DNA of 64,000 nucleotides. It comes from Closterium sp. Naga37s-1. Its lineage: Eukaryota > Streptophyta > Zygnematophyceae > Desmidiales > Closteriaceae. Location: NCBI GenBank assembly GCA_947471745.1, contig CANJKZ010000396.1:875501-939500 (forward strand), in the 5' to 3' direction. The notes under the pieces were generated by a model, which had not been told where the DNA came from, searched no databases, and saw nothing but the letters and a program-made list of their open reading frames with translations. Made by a program: the position numbers and the translations under genes. This document shows, piece by piece, positions 1 to 14,000 of the stretch (positions are counted from its first letter, which is position 1; the number at the start of each line of letters is the position of its first letter).

Positions 1-653
1 AATCTGTAGAGCAATACTGGTGTCCTTCCATTTGTCTAGCCTTTTCCCTATTTTTTCCCTACGTTATGTCCTCATACCCGAGAAGGATCTCTCACACCAT
101 ACTCCACATCCACTTGATGTAGGTATTAAATTGAGAAAGTTTGCTTTCTTATTCTTATCAATTGGCATCGTTCTCATTACATATGGCTTATTACAACATT
201 TGCATCAACGTTGAACACAAGCTAGTGCAATCGAATAAGACTAGCTAAGATGTACCCTATTCAAGTGGCATTAGCAAGGCGGTTTACTCTGGGGTGGGTG
301 GTGGGAATGTTGAGTGAGCCGTTTGAAAATCGAGAAACATGGGTGGAGGGAAATGAACTCCAACCCACGGTTTTTGTCGTTGGAGAAGGGCGTTTAGCGC
401 GCTTCGACGATGCCAATTGTGCAGTACAAGCAGCTTCGCTTTCACAATACACAATTTAAAAAAACACAATGCGTGTTTAAAAAATATAAATTTCCTTGTT
501 AATCCATTGTACACCAATTATTTGGCTGCACATGATGCCTTATCCAAGGAATGATTTTAATCAAATGCCTGGTAACATACCTTCTCGCTCAAAGCTCTGA
601 TCTGTGGAAAAACTGCTTCACCTCATCTTAGATTAGTTAGAAGTTTTGCACCT
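1..653. other. 3' flank of GWD gene, no gene recognised
   Basis: Short open frames occur here (about 64 to 77 codons) but none carries a recognisable domain or convincing splice context. I see no tRNA or other RNA gene. The stretch lies downstream of the GWD stop codon and ends at an inverted-repeat element. Confidence 0.4.
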
Positions 654-1013
654 TTAAAGCCAGGGTCTCACGTACTACAAGTGCTTTGCAATTGTTGGTG
701 AAAGTGTGGCTTTGATTGGTTGGCGAGGTGTAAGGTTCGAAGTGGGGTGAAGCGAGGGGTGCGAAGCGAAAGTAAATCGCTGGGGGCAACCGAACCATCT
801 AGGCTTGGAAACTTGGTTCGGAGCCAAACCTAAAATGCCCCCAACTCATCGAAAGTCTCGAGTACCCAAAAGTGTTGTGCAATTGCTTTTGGGGCAGTGA
901 CGCAAGCCGAGTTTCCAACCCAACCAGAGACAACTTCGCCAGCACTAACTTGGTTACCTAGCTTCAAGTGCTTTGCAGTCGATGGCTCAGCTTACATGAG
1001 ACCCTGGCTTTAA
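654..1013. mobile_element. MITE-like element with 17-bp perfect terminal inverted repeats
   Basis: The left end reads TTAAAGCCAGGGTCTCA and the right end is its exact reverse complement, 360 bp apart. No protein is encoded. Inner inverted words (tgggggca and tgccccca) let the middle fold back. The outermost TTAA on both sides could be a target duplication, as in piggyBac-type elements, or simply part of the inverted repeat. It lies about 280 bp beyond the 3' end of the GWD gene. Confidence 0.6.
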
Positions 1014-1292
1014 TAGCACCAACTAGTCAAGGTGTGTCAAATTTACGACACAGCACAAAGTCACTATAGCACAAAATGGGGTGCGTTCATGACTGGAAGC
1101 CTCAGAACAATAGACTGGACACGAAGTTAGTACCGTACAACATTAATTAGTGAGACACACCACATCGCACGCCATACATGCCATCTATTGTGCTAGTTAG
1201 GTACATAATAAACATTTACTGCATTAAACAAGTCAACCGTGAGTCTCTACAACCAAACCACATCCCTAACACTGCAAGCAATGCACTAGTTC

Positions 1293-2032
1293 TCACATCT
1301 GTGGCCGTGTTTGCACCACGTACAACTTCCCATCCTTGATAACACCCTCAATATCTTGTGCCGAGCCCAGCAGCTGCTCTATAGCCTCGCCAGCGGATGC
1401 GATCTTAGAGAGGATGGAGTGTTGAAACGCGGAGTCCACCACAAGAGGGTCGGATGAATAGTCCACCACCCTCTCCTCTTCCTCATCCATTGGAACACTG
1501 AGGAAAAAAAAATCGGGAAAGAAAAAGGTACACGGCGTATTGGGATGGGTTCGGTCAGTCATAGTGTCTCACATGGAAGAAACAAAGTTTGAGAGGTGGA
1601 GATAAAGATGGAGGAAATGATGTTGGAACCTGCTCTATAGGCTTCCCCGCTCACACTTCTTTAGAAATACCAGCAACTTTATTCCCATTGTAAGCTTCCT
1701 CACCCACCTGTCATACAGCCCTGCATATCCCTCGCCCCCCCCCCCCCCCCCCCCCCCCCCGTCGGAGTCGGAACGGAAGATGATGGACGAGCAGAGCGGA
1801 TGAATAGGCAGCTAGTCCCAGGGGTTTGGAACGAGCAGCTAATTTATCCCCAGTGTAGGCCCAAGGCATCTGTGAGAGAACACTACTTCACTTCCTTCAT
1901 ATGCTTCCCTGCTCACCTGTCATACAGTCCTGCCCCGGCGTATCCCTCAAGGTCCTCCCCGTTGGAGTCGGATCGGAAGATGATGGACGAGCGGATGAAG
2001 AGGCCCACTCGCTTGGAGGGGAAGCCAAGCAC
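1293..2032 (-). CDS. GWD1: GWD exons 28-29: C-terminal catalytic end and stop
   Basis: Exon 28 (1917-2032) encodes the string [20 protein letters not shown], a near-invariant GWD motif. Exon 29 (1293-1497) encodes [34 protein letters not shown] and VQTRPQM before TGA (1293-1295), the canonical C terminus. The split Ser codon at the junction (GACAG then TGTTCC) fits exactly. Fragmentary copies of exon 28 lie at about 2098-2135, 2262-2336, 1766-1800 and 1690-1730. Confidence 0.93.
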
Positions 2033-5000
2033 CTGCAGAGAGTGAGGTGGGATTGGGTTGGGATTGGGTTGGGATTGGGTTGGGATGGGGGCGAGATAAC
2101 AAATTTGGAGGGGAAGACAAGCACCTGCAGAGAGAGAGGGATGGGATGGAGGTGGGGTTTGGGGTGGGATGTGGGTGGGATGGGGGTGGGATGTGGGTGG
2201 GATGGGGGTTGGGATGTGGGTGGGATGGGGGTTGGGATTGGGTGAGATGTTTTATTTTGCGACGTTTCGAAGCCGGAAGATGATTGACGGGCGGATGAAG
2301 AGGGCCACTCGCTTGGAGGGGAAACCAGTGACTTGAGGAGAAGCGAGAGAGGGAAGAGACCGGGATAAGGAAGGGCGCGCAGGAGCAAAAGGTCTTCATT
2401 CTAGTTATCTTATAAAAACAGCCAGCTGAAACCAGCTGAAACCAGCTTACCAAACTACCTGCAACCAAAGATCATGCACACAATGTCTCTGCACCGAAGA
2501 TCTGCCTGTGCCGAGCTTCAGACATAATTCTCAGGGAGCAGCAGTAGCGAAGCTAGGCTTAAAGCAAAAGAACAAACAGCTAGTATTGTACTCGCTGTGT
2601 AAGACTAAGTAGCTTTTGAGTCGACTCAAAATTTTATCGTTCATGCACACAATGTCTCTGCACCAAAGATCAGCCTGTGCCGAGCAGCGCCACCCAGAAG
2701 CGTCTCCCCCCAGCCCCTCTACCCACGCACTTCCCCCCCCCTCTCCCACACCACCGCCATCACTCCTGCCAATCTCGCCACCCGCCTTGGGTCAGTCGAT
2801 GTGGCCTTTATCAGCTCTGAAGCTCAGCGCACGCCCAGCAAGACCGTTGTCCGTCCCGTTCCTTCACCACCGCTCCATCCACCTCTGATTCCCCGCTTTC
2901 CCTGTTTCCCCCCTCAAACAGCGCCCTGCACCATCTCCACTCACCTTGGGTCGGTCGGTGTGCCCCTTATCAGCACTGAAGCTCAGTGCGCGCCCAGCAA
3001 AGACAGCCCTGAAGCTCCAAAGCTCAGACCCCACTGCACCACTCCTCACCTTGGGCCGGTCGGTGTGGCCCTTATCAGCACTGAAGCTCAGCGCGCGCCC
3101 AGCAAAGGCACCCACGAGCGTCTCCCCCAGGCCCTTCACCACCTCTGCGTAGATCTGGTTCTTATCGCCCGTGGAGGGATTCTCAGTGTGCACCACAAAG
3201 GCATAGTCCGCCCGCACGATCTCCTGTTGGTGGAGACAAGGGGGAGGAGACAAGCGGGAGAAAATCATTGGAAGGAGACAAAACGAGCGTCTCTCCCAGC
3301 CCCTTGACCACCTCTGCGTAGATCTGGCTCTTATCGCCCGTGGAGGGATTTTCTGTGTGCACCACAAAGGCGTAATCAGCCCGCACGATCTCCTGTGGGA
3401 GGGAGGGAGACAAACGATTAACACAAAGTGAGGCATAGAGAGAGGCTGGTGATGAGCCCCTTCACCACCTCCGCATAGATCTGGTTCTTATCGCCCGTGG
3501 AGGGGTTTTCCGTGTGCACCACGAAGGCATAGTCCGCCCAGCCGGACTATCTCCTGTTGGTGGAAGACACGGGGGGAGGCGATTAGGGGGAACGGCGATC
3601 AGAAAAAAGAGGCTAACACCAAGTCTCCCACAGCCCTTTCACCACCTCTTCATAGATCGTGCTGTGTATCACAAACGCATAGTCCGCCCTCACTATCTCC
3701 TGTTGGTGGGAAAAGGGATGGGGAGGAGGTCAGGAGGGAGGAGGTAAAAGGGGAGGAGGTGAGGGGAGAGGAGAGGAGGTAAAACGGGAGGAAGTGAGGG
3801 GGGAGGAGTTGATGGAAGGGGGGGTTGAGGAGGGAGAAGACAAAGGGGGAAGGTGGTGAAGGGGGAGGAGGCAAGGGGGGAGGAGGTAAGGGGGGAGGAG
3901 GTAAGGGGGGAGTAGGCAAGGGGGGAGGAGCTAAGTGGATAGGTAAACATCACCCCCCCCCACTCACCTGCACGAGCACTGCCATGGAGAGCGAGTTGAA
4001 GTGGAGCCGTGCCTTGCGCATGCTCACATACGCCCGCTCGTTCCACTTGGACGCCCACACCCGAGTGATCGCCCCCCACGCCTTCTCCCACCGCCCCTCG
4101 CCCTCATCCCCCGGCCATGGCATGTTGGACCTCTTCATCGCCTCCTTGAGATCAGATACCTGGGGAATGCTCGAGGGAGAGACGAGAGTCATTGGGCGAG
4201 AACGACAACGGGCGTGGGCACATGGAATGCGATAGTGCACCGCGAACCCATGCATACACCTTCACGCCCCCTCTGCCTAAACAGCTGCGGCGGCCACAAA
4301 CCATCCCGTATCCCATCCAATCTCACCCCAACCCATCCCATGTCCCATCGCATCCCATCCCATTCCATTCCATCCCATCCCATCCCATCCCATCCCATCC
4401 CATCCCATTCCATCCCATCCCATCCCATCCCATCCCATCCCATCCCACCCCACCCCACCCCATCCCATCCCACCCCACCCCACCCCATCCCATCCCATCC
4501 CATCCCACCCCATCCCATCCCATCCCATCCCATCCCATCCCATCCCATCCCATCCCATCCCATCCCATCCCATCCCATCCCATCCCATCCACATCCCATC
4601 CCATCCCATCCCATCCCACTCCACCCCATCCCATCCCAACCCATCCCATCCCATCCCACCCCATCCCACCCCATCCCACCCCATCCCACCCCACCCCACC
4701 CCACCCCACCCCACCCCACCCCACCCCACCCCACCCCATCCCATCCCACCCCATCACATCACATCCCATCCCATCCCATCCCGCTCCTGCTCCTGCTCTC
4801 TCACCAGCTGAGGCGGTGCCTTTAGTCCCAGCAAGGCGCGGCGGATATTGGGCAGCATGCCATCCACCCACCATGCATTGGCCCCAACCCTCCCACCCCC
4901 ACATGCTCCATTCTCCCCTTCCCATAATTACCAGCTGTGGCGGTGCCTTGAGTCCCAGCACGGCGCGGCGGATGTTGGGCAACATGCTCACATCGCCCTT

Positions 5001-8000
5001 CTCCAGGTCTGTGCTCAGAGCCTTGATTTCCGCTGCTACGCTCTGAAAGTTGGGAAGCCGTGGGGTGGAGTGGGGTACGGTGGGGTGCGGTGGGAAGGTC
5101 AAACAGGGGTTGGGATGGAGTGACGATGATGGGCAGCAAGCTCACGTCGCCCCTCTCCAGGTCCGCACTCAGAGCCTTGATCTCCGCAGCGACACTCTGG
5201 AATGTGGGATGCGGTTGGGCAGGGTGGAGTGGGGTGAAGTGACGTGCGGTAGGATGAGGTGGGGTGGAGTGACGTGAGGTTGGCCATTGTGGTGCAGGGT
5301 GAGGTGAGGTGCGAGGCAGAATTTGCAAGAGCAGGTTCGCACTCTGAGCCATGTTCTAAAAGGTGGAGTGTAGTGAGGTGCAGTGGGGTGAGATGCGGTG
5401 GGACGTTTACTCTGTGCTTGGGGGATGTAGAGGGCGGAAACAGCTTTTGAGCCGAAGGGCAGATCCACAGACGTGGGCAGGTGGATCCGTGAAGGCAGGA
5501 GGACCCACTTCACACGGACATTTACAGATCTGAATTTACAGTGCACATCACTGCAGCACATGCCTGGTTGATTGGGTCAGCGAGAGCGCTCTCGAATGAG
5601 CCAAAGGGCAGAGCCACAGACGTGGGCAGGTGGATCCACGAGGGCAGCTTGCCCTGCAGCCCGGCTATGTTGCGCGACTTGGCTCCCACCTGGCGGGGGG
5701 GGAGGGAAGGTGGGAAGGAGGGCAGAGGCTCTTGTGCACAGGAAGGGCAAAGAGTGGGCGGGAGGGCGGTGGCTCCACGAGGGCAGCTTGCCCTGCAGCC
5801 CCGCTATGTTGCGCGGCTTGGCTCCCACCTGGTGGGGGGGAGGGGAAGAGAGGAGAACCGGGGGATAAAGAGGCGGGGCAGCAGGTGAGGAAGCAAAGAG
5901 GGCAGATTGCGCGACTTGGACCCACCTGGTGGGGGGGAGGGGGAATAAGGAGGGCAGGAGGGAAGGACAATGGTGAGGCGGGGCAGCAGGTGAGGAAGCA
6001 AAGAGGGTAGCTTGCCGTGCAGCCCCCCTATGTTGCGCGACTTGGCCCCCACCTGAGAAGGAAAAGGAGGAGGGGATCAGTAGGGGAAGGAAGGAGGGGG
6101 AATGAGAAAGTGGAGAGGTGTCTTAAAGGCTCGCAGCCAGCCTGCTATGTTGTGGCCCTGCCAGGCCAGCGATTCACAGGTGCGAGCAGTTCGGTGCAGT
6201 GCGGTGCATAAACGGAGCGTACTACTGCAGTGCGGTGCGTACCAGTTCAGGTGTGAACTCGTTCGAGGTGACGGCGTATCGCCCGGCGAACTGCTTCCTC
6301 TTGATGTGCAGCCCGGGAGGTGGCCCTGCCCTGGTGCCTAGTGCTGTGCAATGCGGTGCAGTGCGGTGCTGTGCGGTGCGTACCAGTTCAGGTGTGAATT
6401 CGTTCGAGGTGACGGCATACCGCCCTGCAAACTGCTTCCTCTTGATATGCAGCCCGGGAGGCGGCCCTGCCAGGTCAGCTGCTGCTCCATCTCCCCCTGA
6501 CACCAGCTTTGGGTCGATTTCACTGCAGGGAGAAGACAGGCAGAAGCGGTGTGGAATCAGGTCAGGCAAGGAGGAGGACAGGTCAGGAGGGGTGAGACAG
6601 TGCGGCCATTCAGTCCACTGCTGCCCCGTCTCCCCCTGCCACCAGCTTTCACAGCAGCGGGTTGAAAGGAGGTCAGGAGGGGTGGAGGCGGGTAAGGAGT
6701 GGTGGAGGCAGGTCAGGAAAGGCAGAGGGGTATGGGAGGGCAGTAAGCCGCCTGCTGTTCCTGTCCCTGCTCTCCAACCAGCTGTCAGGAGACTCGAGGA
6801 GTTTCATCCGTGCGGAGTGCATGTGTGCATGTATCAGTGTGAAAGGCTCTTGAGCTCCAATGTCCGTCCATGCAGGTGTTTGTTCAGGTGCTTGTATAGG
6901 AGGGAGTGTGCACATGCGGATACATCCAACCACTTTCACCTGCCCACACCCACCTGGCAACCTGACAACGCACCTGACAATGACTTCGGATCCAGAGGTG
7001 TTGGGAGCACAGCGGGCGCTCTTCCCCTGCAGCGCTCTGATGGAGTCCAGCAGGTTGGGGTCGAAGCAGGTCGCAAAGCACACCTGGGATGGGAAGGAGA
7101 GAGGGCGGGGAGGGGGGGAGAGGGGGGGTAGCAGCATATCGAATAAAGGGCATGTTGCACTGGGCAGGGCGGGATGAGGGTGCAGCACAGCGGGGCTCTT
7201 CCCCTGCAGCGCTCTGATCGAGTCCCGCAGGTTGGGGTCGAAGCAGGTCGCAAAGCACACCTGGGGGGGAGGATGGGGAGTCGGAGGAAGAAGGAATAAG
7301 GGGAGTAAGGAGATGTGGGAGAGCAAATCAGGCATGTCAAGTGTCAGCAGAGCCACCACCCCTGCAGGAATCTCCTCCTCTCCCTTCACCCTCCGTGCCA
7401 CCAGCACTGTCGGCTGCAGCCAGAACAGTTAGAGAACCCCAGGGAACCGCACAGCACCACACAGCACAGGACATCACCACAGATCTTCATAACTTACCTT
7501 GCAATTTCTTGCTCCCACAGACGCGTGGGAGAGCACATCAGGCATGTCAGGGGTCAGCAGCGCCACCACTCCAGCCGGAAAACCAACAGTGATAGAGAAC
7601 ACCAGAGAACTCCAAAGAATCGCACATCACCGCATCGCACACCTTGCAGTTCCGGGCTCGCACGGACACATGGGAGAGCACGTTGTGCATGTTGGGTGTC
7701 AGCAGCGCCACAACCCCTGCAGGGATCTCCTCCTCTCCCTTCACACCCCGTGCCACCATCACTGTCAGCACCAGCCAGTAGAGGTAATGAACCCCAGGGA
7801 ACCGCACAGCACCGCACATCACCGCACAGAATTGTTACGCACCTTGCAGTTACGTGCTCGCACGGACACGTGGGAGAGCACGTCGGGCATGTCAGGGGTG
7901 AGCAGCGCCACAACCCCTGCAGGAATCTCCTCCTCTCCCTTCACCCTCCGCGCCACCATCACTGTCGGCCGATCGTACGTCTTCTCCTGCACCTCTGCTA

Positions 8001-11000
8001 GCTCATCCACCACCTCCACCCACCCACGCACATCCGCAGGGCTGATCACTTGCCAGCTGGTAAAGGGAATGAGGGAGAAGACGGGGGGGGAGAGGAGGGG
8101 GGGAGGATTTTAAACATACATGAGTAGAGGCCATTGGCCTTGCCTGTACATCTGCTATTTCGTCCACCACCTGCTAGCTCCCTCCCCCTCAATTGCCCAG
8201 GTCAGCAGCCTGTCGGATCTGCGGGTCGAGCCGGTTCAACAGCTGGGACAGAGCCCGCAGCCGACCCAGCGCGAATGACCTCCTCTGTGAAGATGTCAAT
8301 CGCCCACTGCTCCACATGCACCTTGCCTCCCAGATGCACCACTGCAGGTAGAAACAAAGCCAGCTGCCGTCCCTCCTTCTCGCCATCCCCACTCCATCTC
8401 ACACACACAGACACAGCCGCACTGTCTTTCTCACCTGCCCAGGTCAGCAGCCTGTCGAATCTGCGGGTCCAGCCGGTTGAGCAGCTGCGAGAGCGCAGCA
8501 GCAGAGCCAGCACGAATGACCTCCTCTGTGAAGATGTCAATCGCCCACTGCTCCACATGCACCCTCGAACCCAGATGCACCGCGGCCGGCTGAAAGAGCG
8601 CCAGCTGCTGCTCCGCCTTGCCCTGCAAGATGAGCCGCGTGCGGTCGAGCACTGCCTTGGCCCGCAGCGCCCACTGGCTGTCGTGATTCATTGAATCCAG
8701 CACGCGCCGCCACTCCTGGTTGGTGGTGGAGGGGTGGAGGGGAAGGGCAGGAGGGGTAGGGAACGGGTGAGAGAGATCAGGGCACACAGATGCATCGCGG
8801 CCGGCGGGAACAAGGCCAGCTGCTGCTCCGCCTTGCCCTGCAGGATGAGCCACGTGCGGTCCAGCACCGCCTTGGGTCTCAGCCCCCACTGGGCGTCCTG
8901 GTTCATTGAATCCAGCACGCGCCGCCACTCCTGGGGAATGAAAGCGAGAGGGGGGCGGGTGGGAAGAAATGGGGTGGAGGGATAGGGCAGGAGGGGTGGA
9001 GTGGGTGAGTGAGAGCACAGCACACAGATACATGGTGGCTGGCTGGAACAGTGCCAGCTGCTGCTCCGCTTTGCCCTGCAGGATCAGCCGCGTGCGGTGC
9101 AGCAGTGCCTTGGCCCTCAGCGCCCATTGGCAGTCGTGATTCATTGAATCCAACACGCGCCGCCACTCCTGGTTGGTGGTGGGGAGGAGGGAAACAACGG
9201 AAGGGGTAGACAAATAATACTTTCACCCAGCAGCATGGTTCACTGACACACAACGTTCGTTGCTTCTGCTGTGTGTCGTTTGTTACAAAGACCCACAGCA
9301 GAAATCAAATCGCTCAGACACCCATGACTGAGAACGCGCTGCATAACGTCAATAATAAGAAGACACTCTTCATTAATTTTATCCTCGCTATAAGGAAACA
9401 ATTCCCCACCTTGAGGCAGAATACAAGCTCTTCGTTGTCGTCCACGGACAGGCAGAGATTCTCCACCAGCAGCGTCACCAGATACATGATACCACAGGCC
9501 AAGACTCATACTCATTTATCCTCGTTATAAGGAGAGGAGGTCCCACCTTGAGGCAGAAGACTAGCTCCTCGTTGTCGTCAATGGACAGGCAGAGATTCTC
9601 CACCAGCAGCGTCACCAGATACATGATTTCCTGGGTGTATGAGATGGTGGTGTGGGTATGGTTGGGTGTGTGGGTGGGTAGATTGAGAAAGTGACACAGT
9701 TGAGTAAAGGTGACTACATGTATGGGTGAATAGATACATGTATGGGTGAATAGATACATGTATGGGTGAATAGATACACGTATGGGTGAATAGATACATG
9801 TATGGGTGAATAGATACATGTATGGGTGAATAGATACATGTATGGGTGAATAGATACATGTATGGGTGAATAGATACACGTATGGGTGAATAGATACATG
9901 TATGGGTGAATAGATACATGTATGGGTGAATAGATACATGTATGGGTGAATAGATACATGTATGGGTGAATAGATACATGTATGGGTGAATAGATACATG
10001 TATGGGTGAATAGATACATGTATGGGTGAATAGATACATGTATGGGTGAATAGATACATGTATGGGTGAATAGATACATGTATGGGTGAATAGATACATG
10101 TATGGGTGAATAGATACATGTATGGGTGAATAGATACATGTATGGGTGAATAGATACATGTATGGGTGAATAGATACATGTATGGGTGGGTGGGTGGGTG
10201 GGTGGATGTGGCAGGGGATGGCGGACAGAAGAGAGGGGCACATGGGTATGACAGGCAGAGGTTCTCCACCAGCAGCGTCACCAGGTACATGATCTCCTCT
10301 GGTGATGAGATGGGTGGGTAGAGAGATGGACAAATGGGTGGATGGGTGAGTGACAAGACGACTACCAGGTCAACTCAGAGGTTCCTCACCACCAGCGATA
10401 CCCGAATCCCACCGCATACTACTGCATTCCACAGCTGCACGTACCCCGGCGTTCCTAGCATCGCCCATGCCCCTCTCAATGGCAGTGCGAGCAGTGGAGT
10501 CCAGAGCCAGGTCGAGGAACACCAAGTCCTTGAGGCGCTCCCACACCCACACACCCACCCACTCCCAGCACATTCCACCACACTCCACCGCACTCCACCG
10601 CATTTCACCCCATGCCACCCCAGTTCACCCCACTCCATCGCACTGTACCCACCACTCTGCATGCACTCACCCCGGCATTCCTGGCATCCCCCATGCCCCT
10701 CTCGATGGCGGTGCGGGCAGTGGAGTCCAGCGCGAGGTCGAGGAACACGAGGTCCTTGAGGCGCTCCTGCCCGTGCCTCAGCAGGGTCGGCCGCAGCTCT
10801 CTTCGGGCTTCCACCAGACCCTGTGGTTTTGTTGAAGGGGTGGGGTTGAAAGAGGAGGAAGGGGGAATTCGGTTTAGCAGCCTGAGTGCAGTCGAGTCCA
10901 GCGCGAGGTCGAGGAACACGAGGTCCTTGAGGCGCTCCTGCCCGTGCCTTAAAAGCGTCGGTCGCAGTTCCCTTCGTGCCTGCACCAGACCCTGATTTAA

Positions 11001-14000
11001 GGGAAAAGGGATGGGGATGGGGAGGGGGAGGGGGAGGGGGAGGGGGAGGGGGAGGGGGAAGGAGAGGGGGAGGAGGAGGGGGAGGGGGAGGGGGAGGGGG
11101 AGGGGGAAGGAGAGGGGGAGGAGGAGGGGGAGGGGGAGGGGGAGGGGGAGGGGGAAGGAGAGGGGGAGGAGGAGGGGGAGGGGGAGGGGAGGGGGAGGGG
11201 GAGGGGGAGGGGGAGGGGGAGGGGGAGGGGGAGGGGGAGGGGGAGGGGGAGGGGGAGGGGTAGGAGGGAAGGGAGAAGTGGATTGCAGGGAGAAGCTGAT
11301 GACACTTATTGACCACCTGCTGCTGATCCTCTACATTCTCCAACACAAACCACAGCAGGTTCTGCCGCATTTAATTGCGTTGACTCCATTTGACCCCTGT
11401 GGACTCTGTCCTGCATTGACTCTGTCTGACCCCCGTTGACTCTGTTTGACCTGCGTTGACTCACCTCCACCAGGCTGACCACCTGCCGGTCCTCCACATG
11501 CTCCAACACAAATTGAAGCAGATTCTGCAGTCAGGAAGAGAGGGGGGTGCGGAAGAGGAAGAAGTGGGGTGAGAGGGGTAGAAAAGGCGAGCAAGGGGGG
11601 AGACAAGGGGGATTGCAGGCACCGCAAAGAACTCCACTCTAGGCAGAAGATTGTCTACAGACTGTCCACCCTTCAGTGAAGCACAAATCTCCAGCTGTGG
11701 CCCATGTTTGCAGGCTGATACGGACATATAGGCAGGCAGAACTATACAAACTCTGAAACACCGGGCTGAGCTCAAAGTAAAAATGGGAAGCAACAAATAA
11801 CACACAACAATCTGAGCGCCTGTTATATGTCTGAGCTCACCGGAAGGTTCCCAGAAAGTCCGCTGATGGGATGGATCTCAATGTTCTTCATGAAATCAGC
11901 CTGCTTACACATGCATGCATGCACATGCACACACACACATGCATGCATGCACACGCACACACACATATGCATGCATGCACACGCACACACACATATGCAT
12001 GCATGCACACGCACACACACACATGCATGCATGCACATGCGTGCACACACACATGCATGCATGCACACGCGTGCACATACACGCACACGCACATGAAGGA
12101 AACACACATGGTTAACCACAAAGGATTTCCTTGAGATTAGTAATGCATAGAGTATAGCATGCATAGTGCAGCAGCAAAGTATCAGCATAAGAGCTCATTC
12201 AGACATATTTATGACTTCTCAAGTCCAATTAAACATCAGACATGTGGCCCACACATGAAATTACGCTGCTTCACTGCAAATGGGAACCAGATCTTACCTT
12301 AGCGCCCTGCTTGTACCCCATGCACGTGGCAATGGCAGACTCCAGATCAGCTCCCGAATGGACGGCCTGGATCAGTTCACAGAGGGACAGACAAGCGGAG
12401 AGCGGGCAGATGCTGAGAGACGGACCACACAGCACGATCAAGGACTTTTGAGGCGCCTCAAAAGGCGATCAAGGTATCTAAGCGTGTACCAGATTGGTGG
12501 CATGTGCCACGCGTGCCGCTTTGTACCTTGGGCCGTGTTGTGTTTCATTGTTAATGAGTCTGCTTTTGAGTCGACTCAAAATCACACGTGCTACTTTGTA
12601 CCTTGAGCCGTGTTGTGTTTCTTTGTTAATGAACTTGCAACATTCGCACCTTGAGCGATTTCATGTAGTGCCCCGGGTCCCTCGGCAGCCCCTCATTCTG
12701 TCTCGTGACAAATGGTTCCTTACCTTCATTCAGCCTGGTAAGTGTGACGTACCCTGAGCCATTTCGCACATGCCAGACATATTTACTACTCACTTTTAGA
12801 GATTTCATGTAGTGCGCCAGGTCCCGCAGCAGCCCCTCCTTCTGGCTTTGACAGGCCTATCCCTAACTTTAGTGCGCACCTTGAGCCTTGATGTATCATT
12901 CATACCTTGAGAGATTTCATGTAGTGCGCCAGGTCCCGCAGCAGCCCCTCCTTCTGGCTGGCCACAAAGCGAGGCTCCGAGCAGATGGGGCGGTCGTAGG
13001 AGAGCAGAGCAGGGCAGGCACAGGAGCACCTTGAGCCTTGATGTATCATTCATACCTTCAGTGACTTCATGTAGTGCGCACCTTGAGCCTTGATGTATCA
13101 TTCATACCTTCAGTGACTTCATGTAGTGCGCACCTTGAGCCTTGATGTATCATTCATACCTTCAGTGACTTCATGTAGTGCGCACCTTGAGCCTTGATGT
13201 ATCATTCATACCTTCAGTGACTTCATGTAGTGCGCACCTTGAGCCTTGATGTATCATTCATACCTTCAGTGACTTCATGTAGTGCGCCAGGTCCCGCAGC
13301 AGCCCCTCCTTCTGGCTGGCCACAAAGCGCGGCTCAGAGCAGATGGGGCGGTCGTAGGAGAGCAGAGCAGGGCAGGCACAGGAGCACCTTGAGCCTTGAT
13401 GTATCATTCATACCTTCAGTGACTTCATGTAGTGCGCCAGGTCCCGCAGAAGCCCCTCCTTCTGGCTGGCCACAAAGCGCGGCTCAGAGCAGATGGGGCG
13501 GTCGTAGGAGAGCAGGCGCTCGTGCGTCACTCCGTTGCTGTTGAGCGTCCGCCAGTACACGTCAATGTTGAAGTCGCTGTTGAGATAGTCGATTAGAGCC
13601 TGGAGGAGGGTGGTGTGTGGAGAGAGTATGTGTATGTGTATGTAAGGGAGTAAAGGCTGTTGAGCGTCCGCCACTACACGTCAATGTTGAAGTCGCTGTT
13701 GAGATAGTCGATTAGAGCCTGGAGGAGGGTGGTGTGTGGAGAGAGTATGTGTATGTGTATGTAAGGGAGTAAAGGCTGTTGAGCGTCCGCCAGTACACGT
13801 CAATGTTGAAGTCGCTGTTGAGATAGTCGATTAGAGCCTGTAAATGAAGAGGAGAGGGGGTTGGGATGGGATCGTATGTGCATGTATGTGTGTGTACGGG
13901 GGTAAAGGCTCGTTGAGCATCCGGCAGTACACATCAATGTTTAATCGCTGTTCAGATAGTCTATCAGGGCCTGATGGGAGGAGGGTTGATTGGGAGAGGA

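Noticed and set aside
4001..5102. Long open frames of PSHPI or GWDGM repeats on both strands
   Set aside because: Produced by the 5-bp CCCAT repeat, which lacks stop codons in every frame; the region is an intron of GWD.
9475..10356. Open frames with [20 protein letters not shown] repeats
   Set aside because: Translation of a 20-bp minisatellite joined to GWD exon 19 pieces; not a separate gene.
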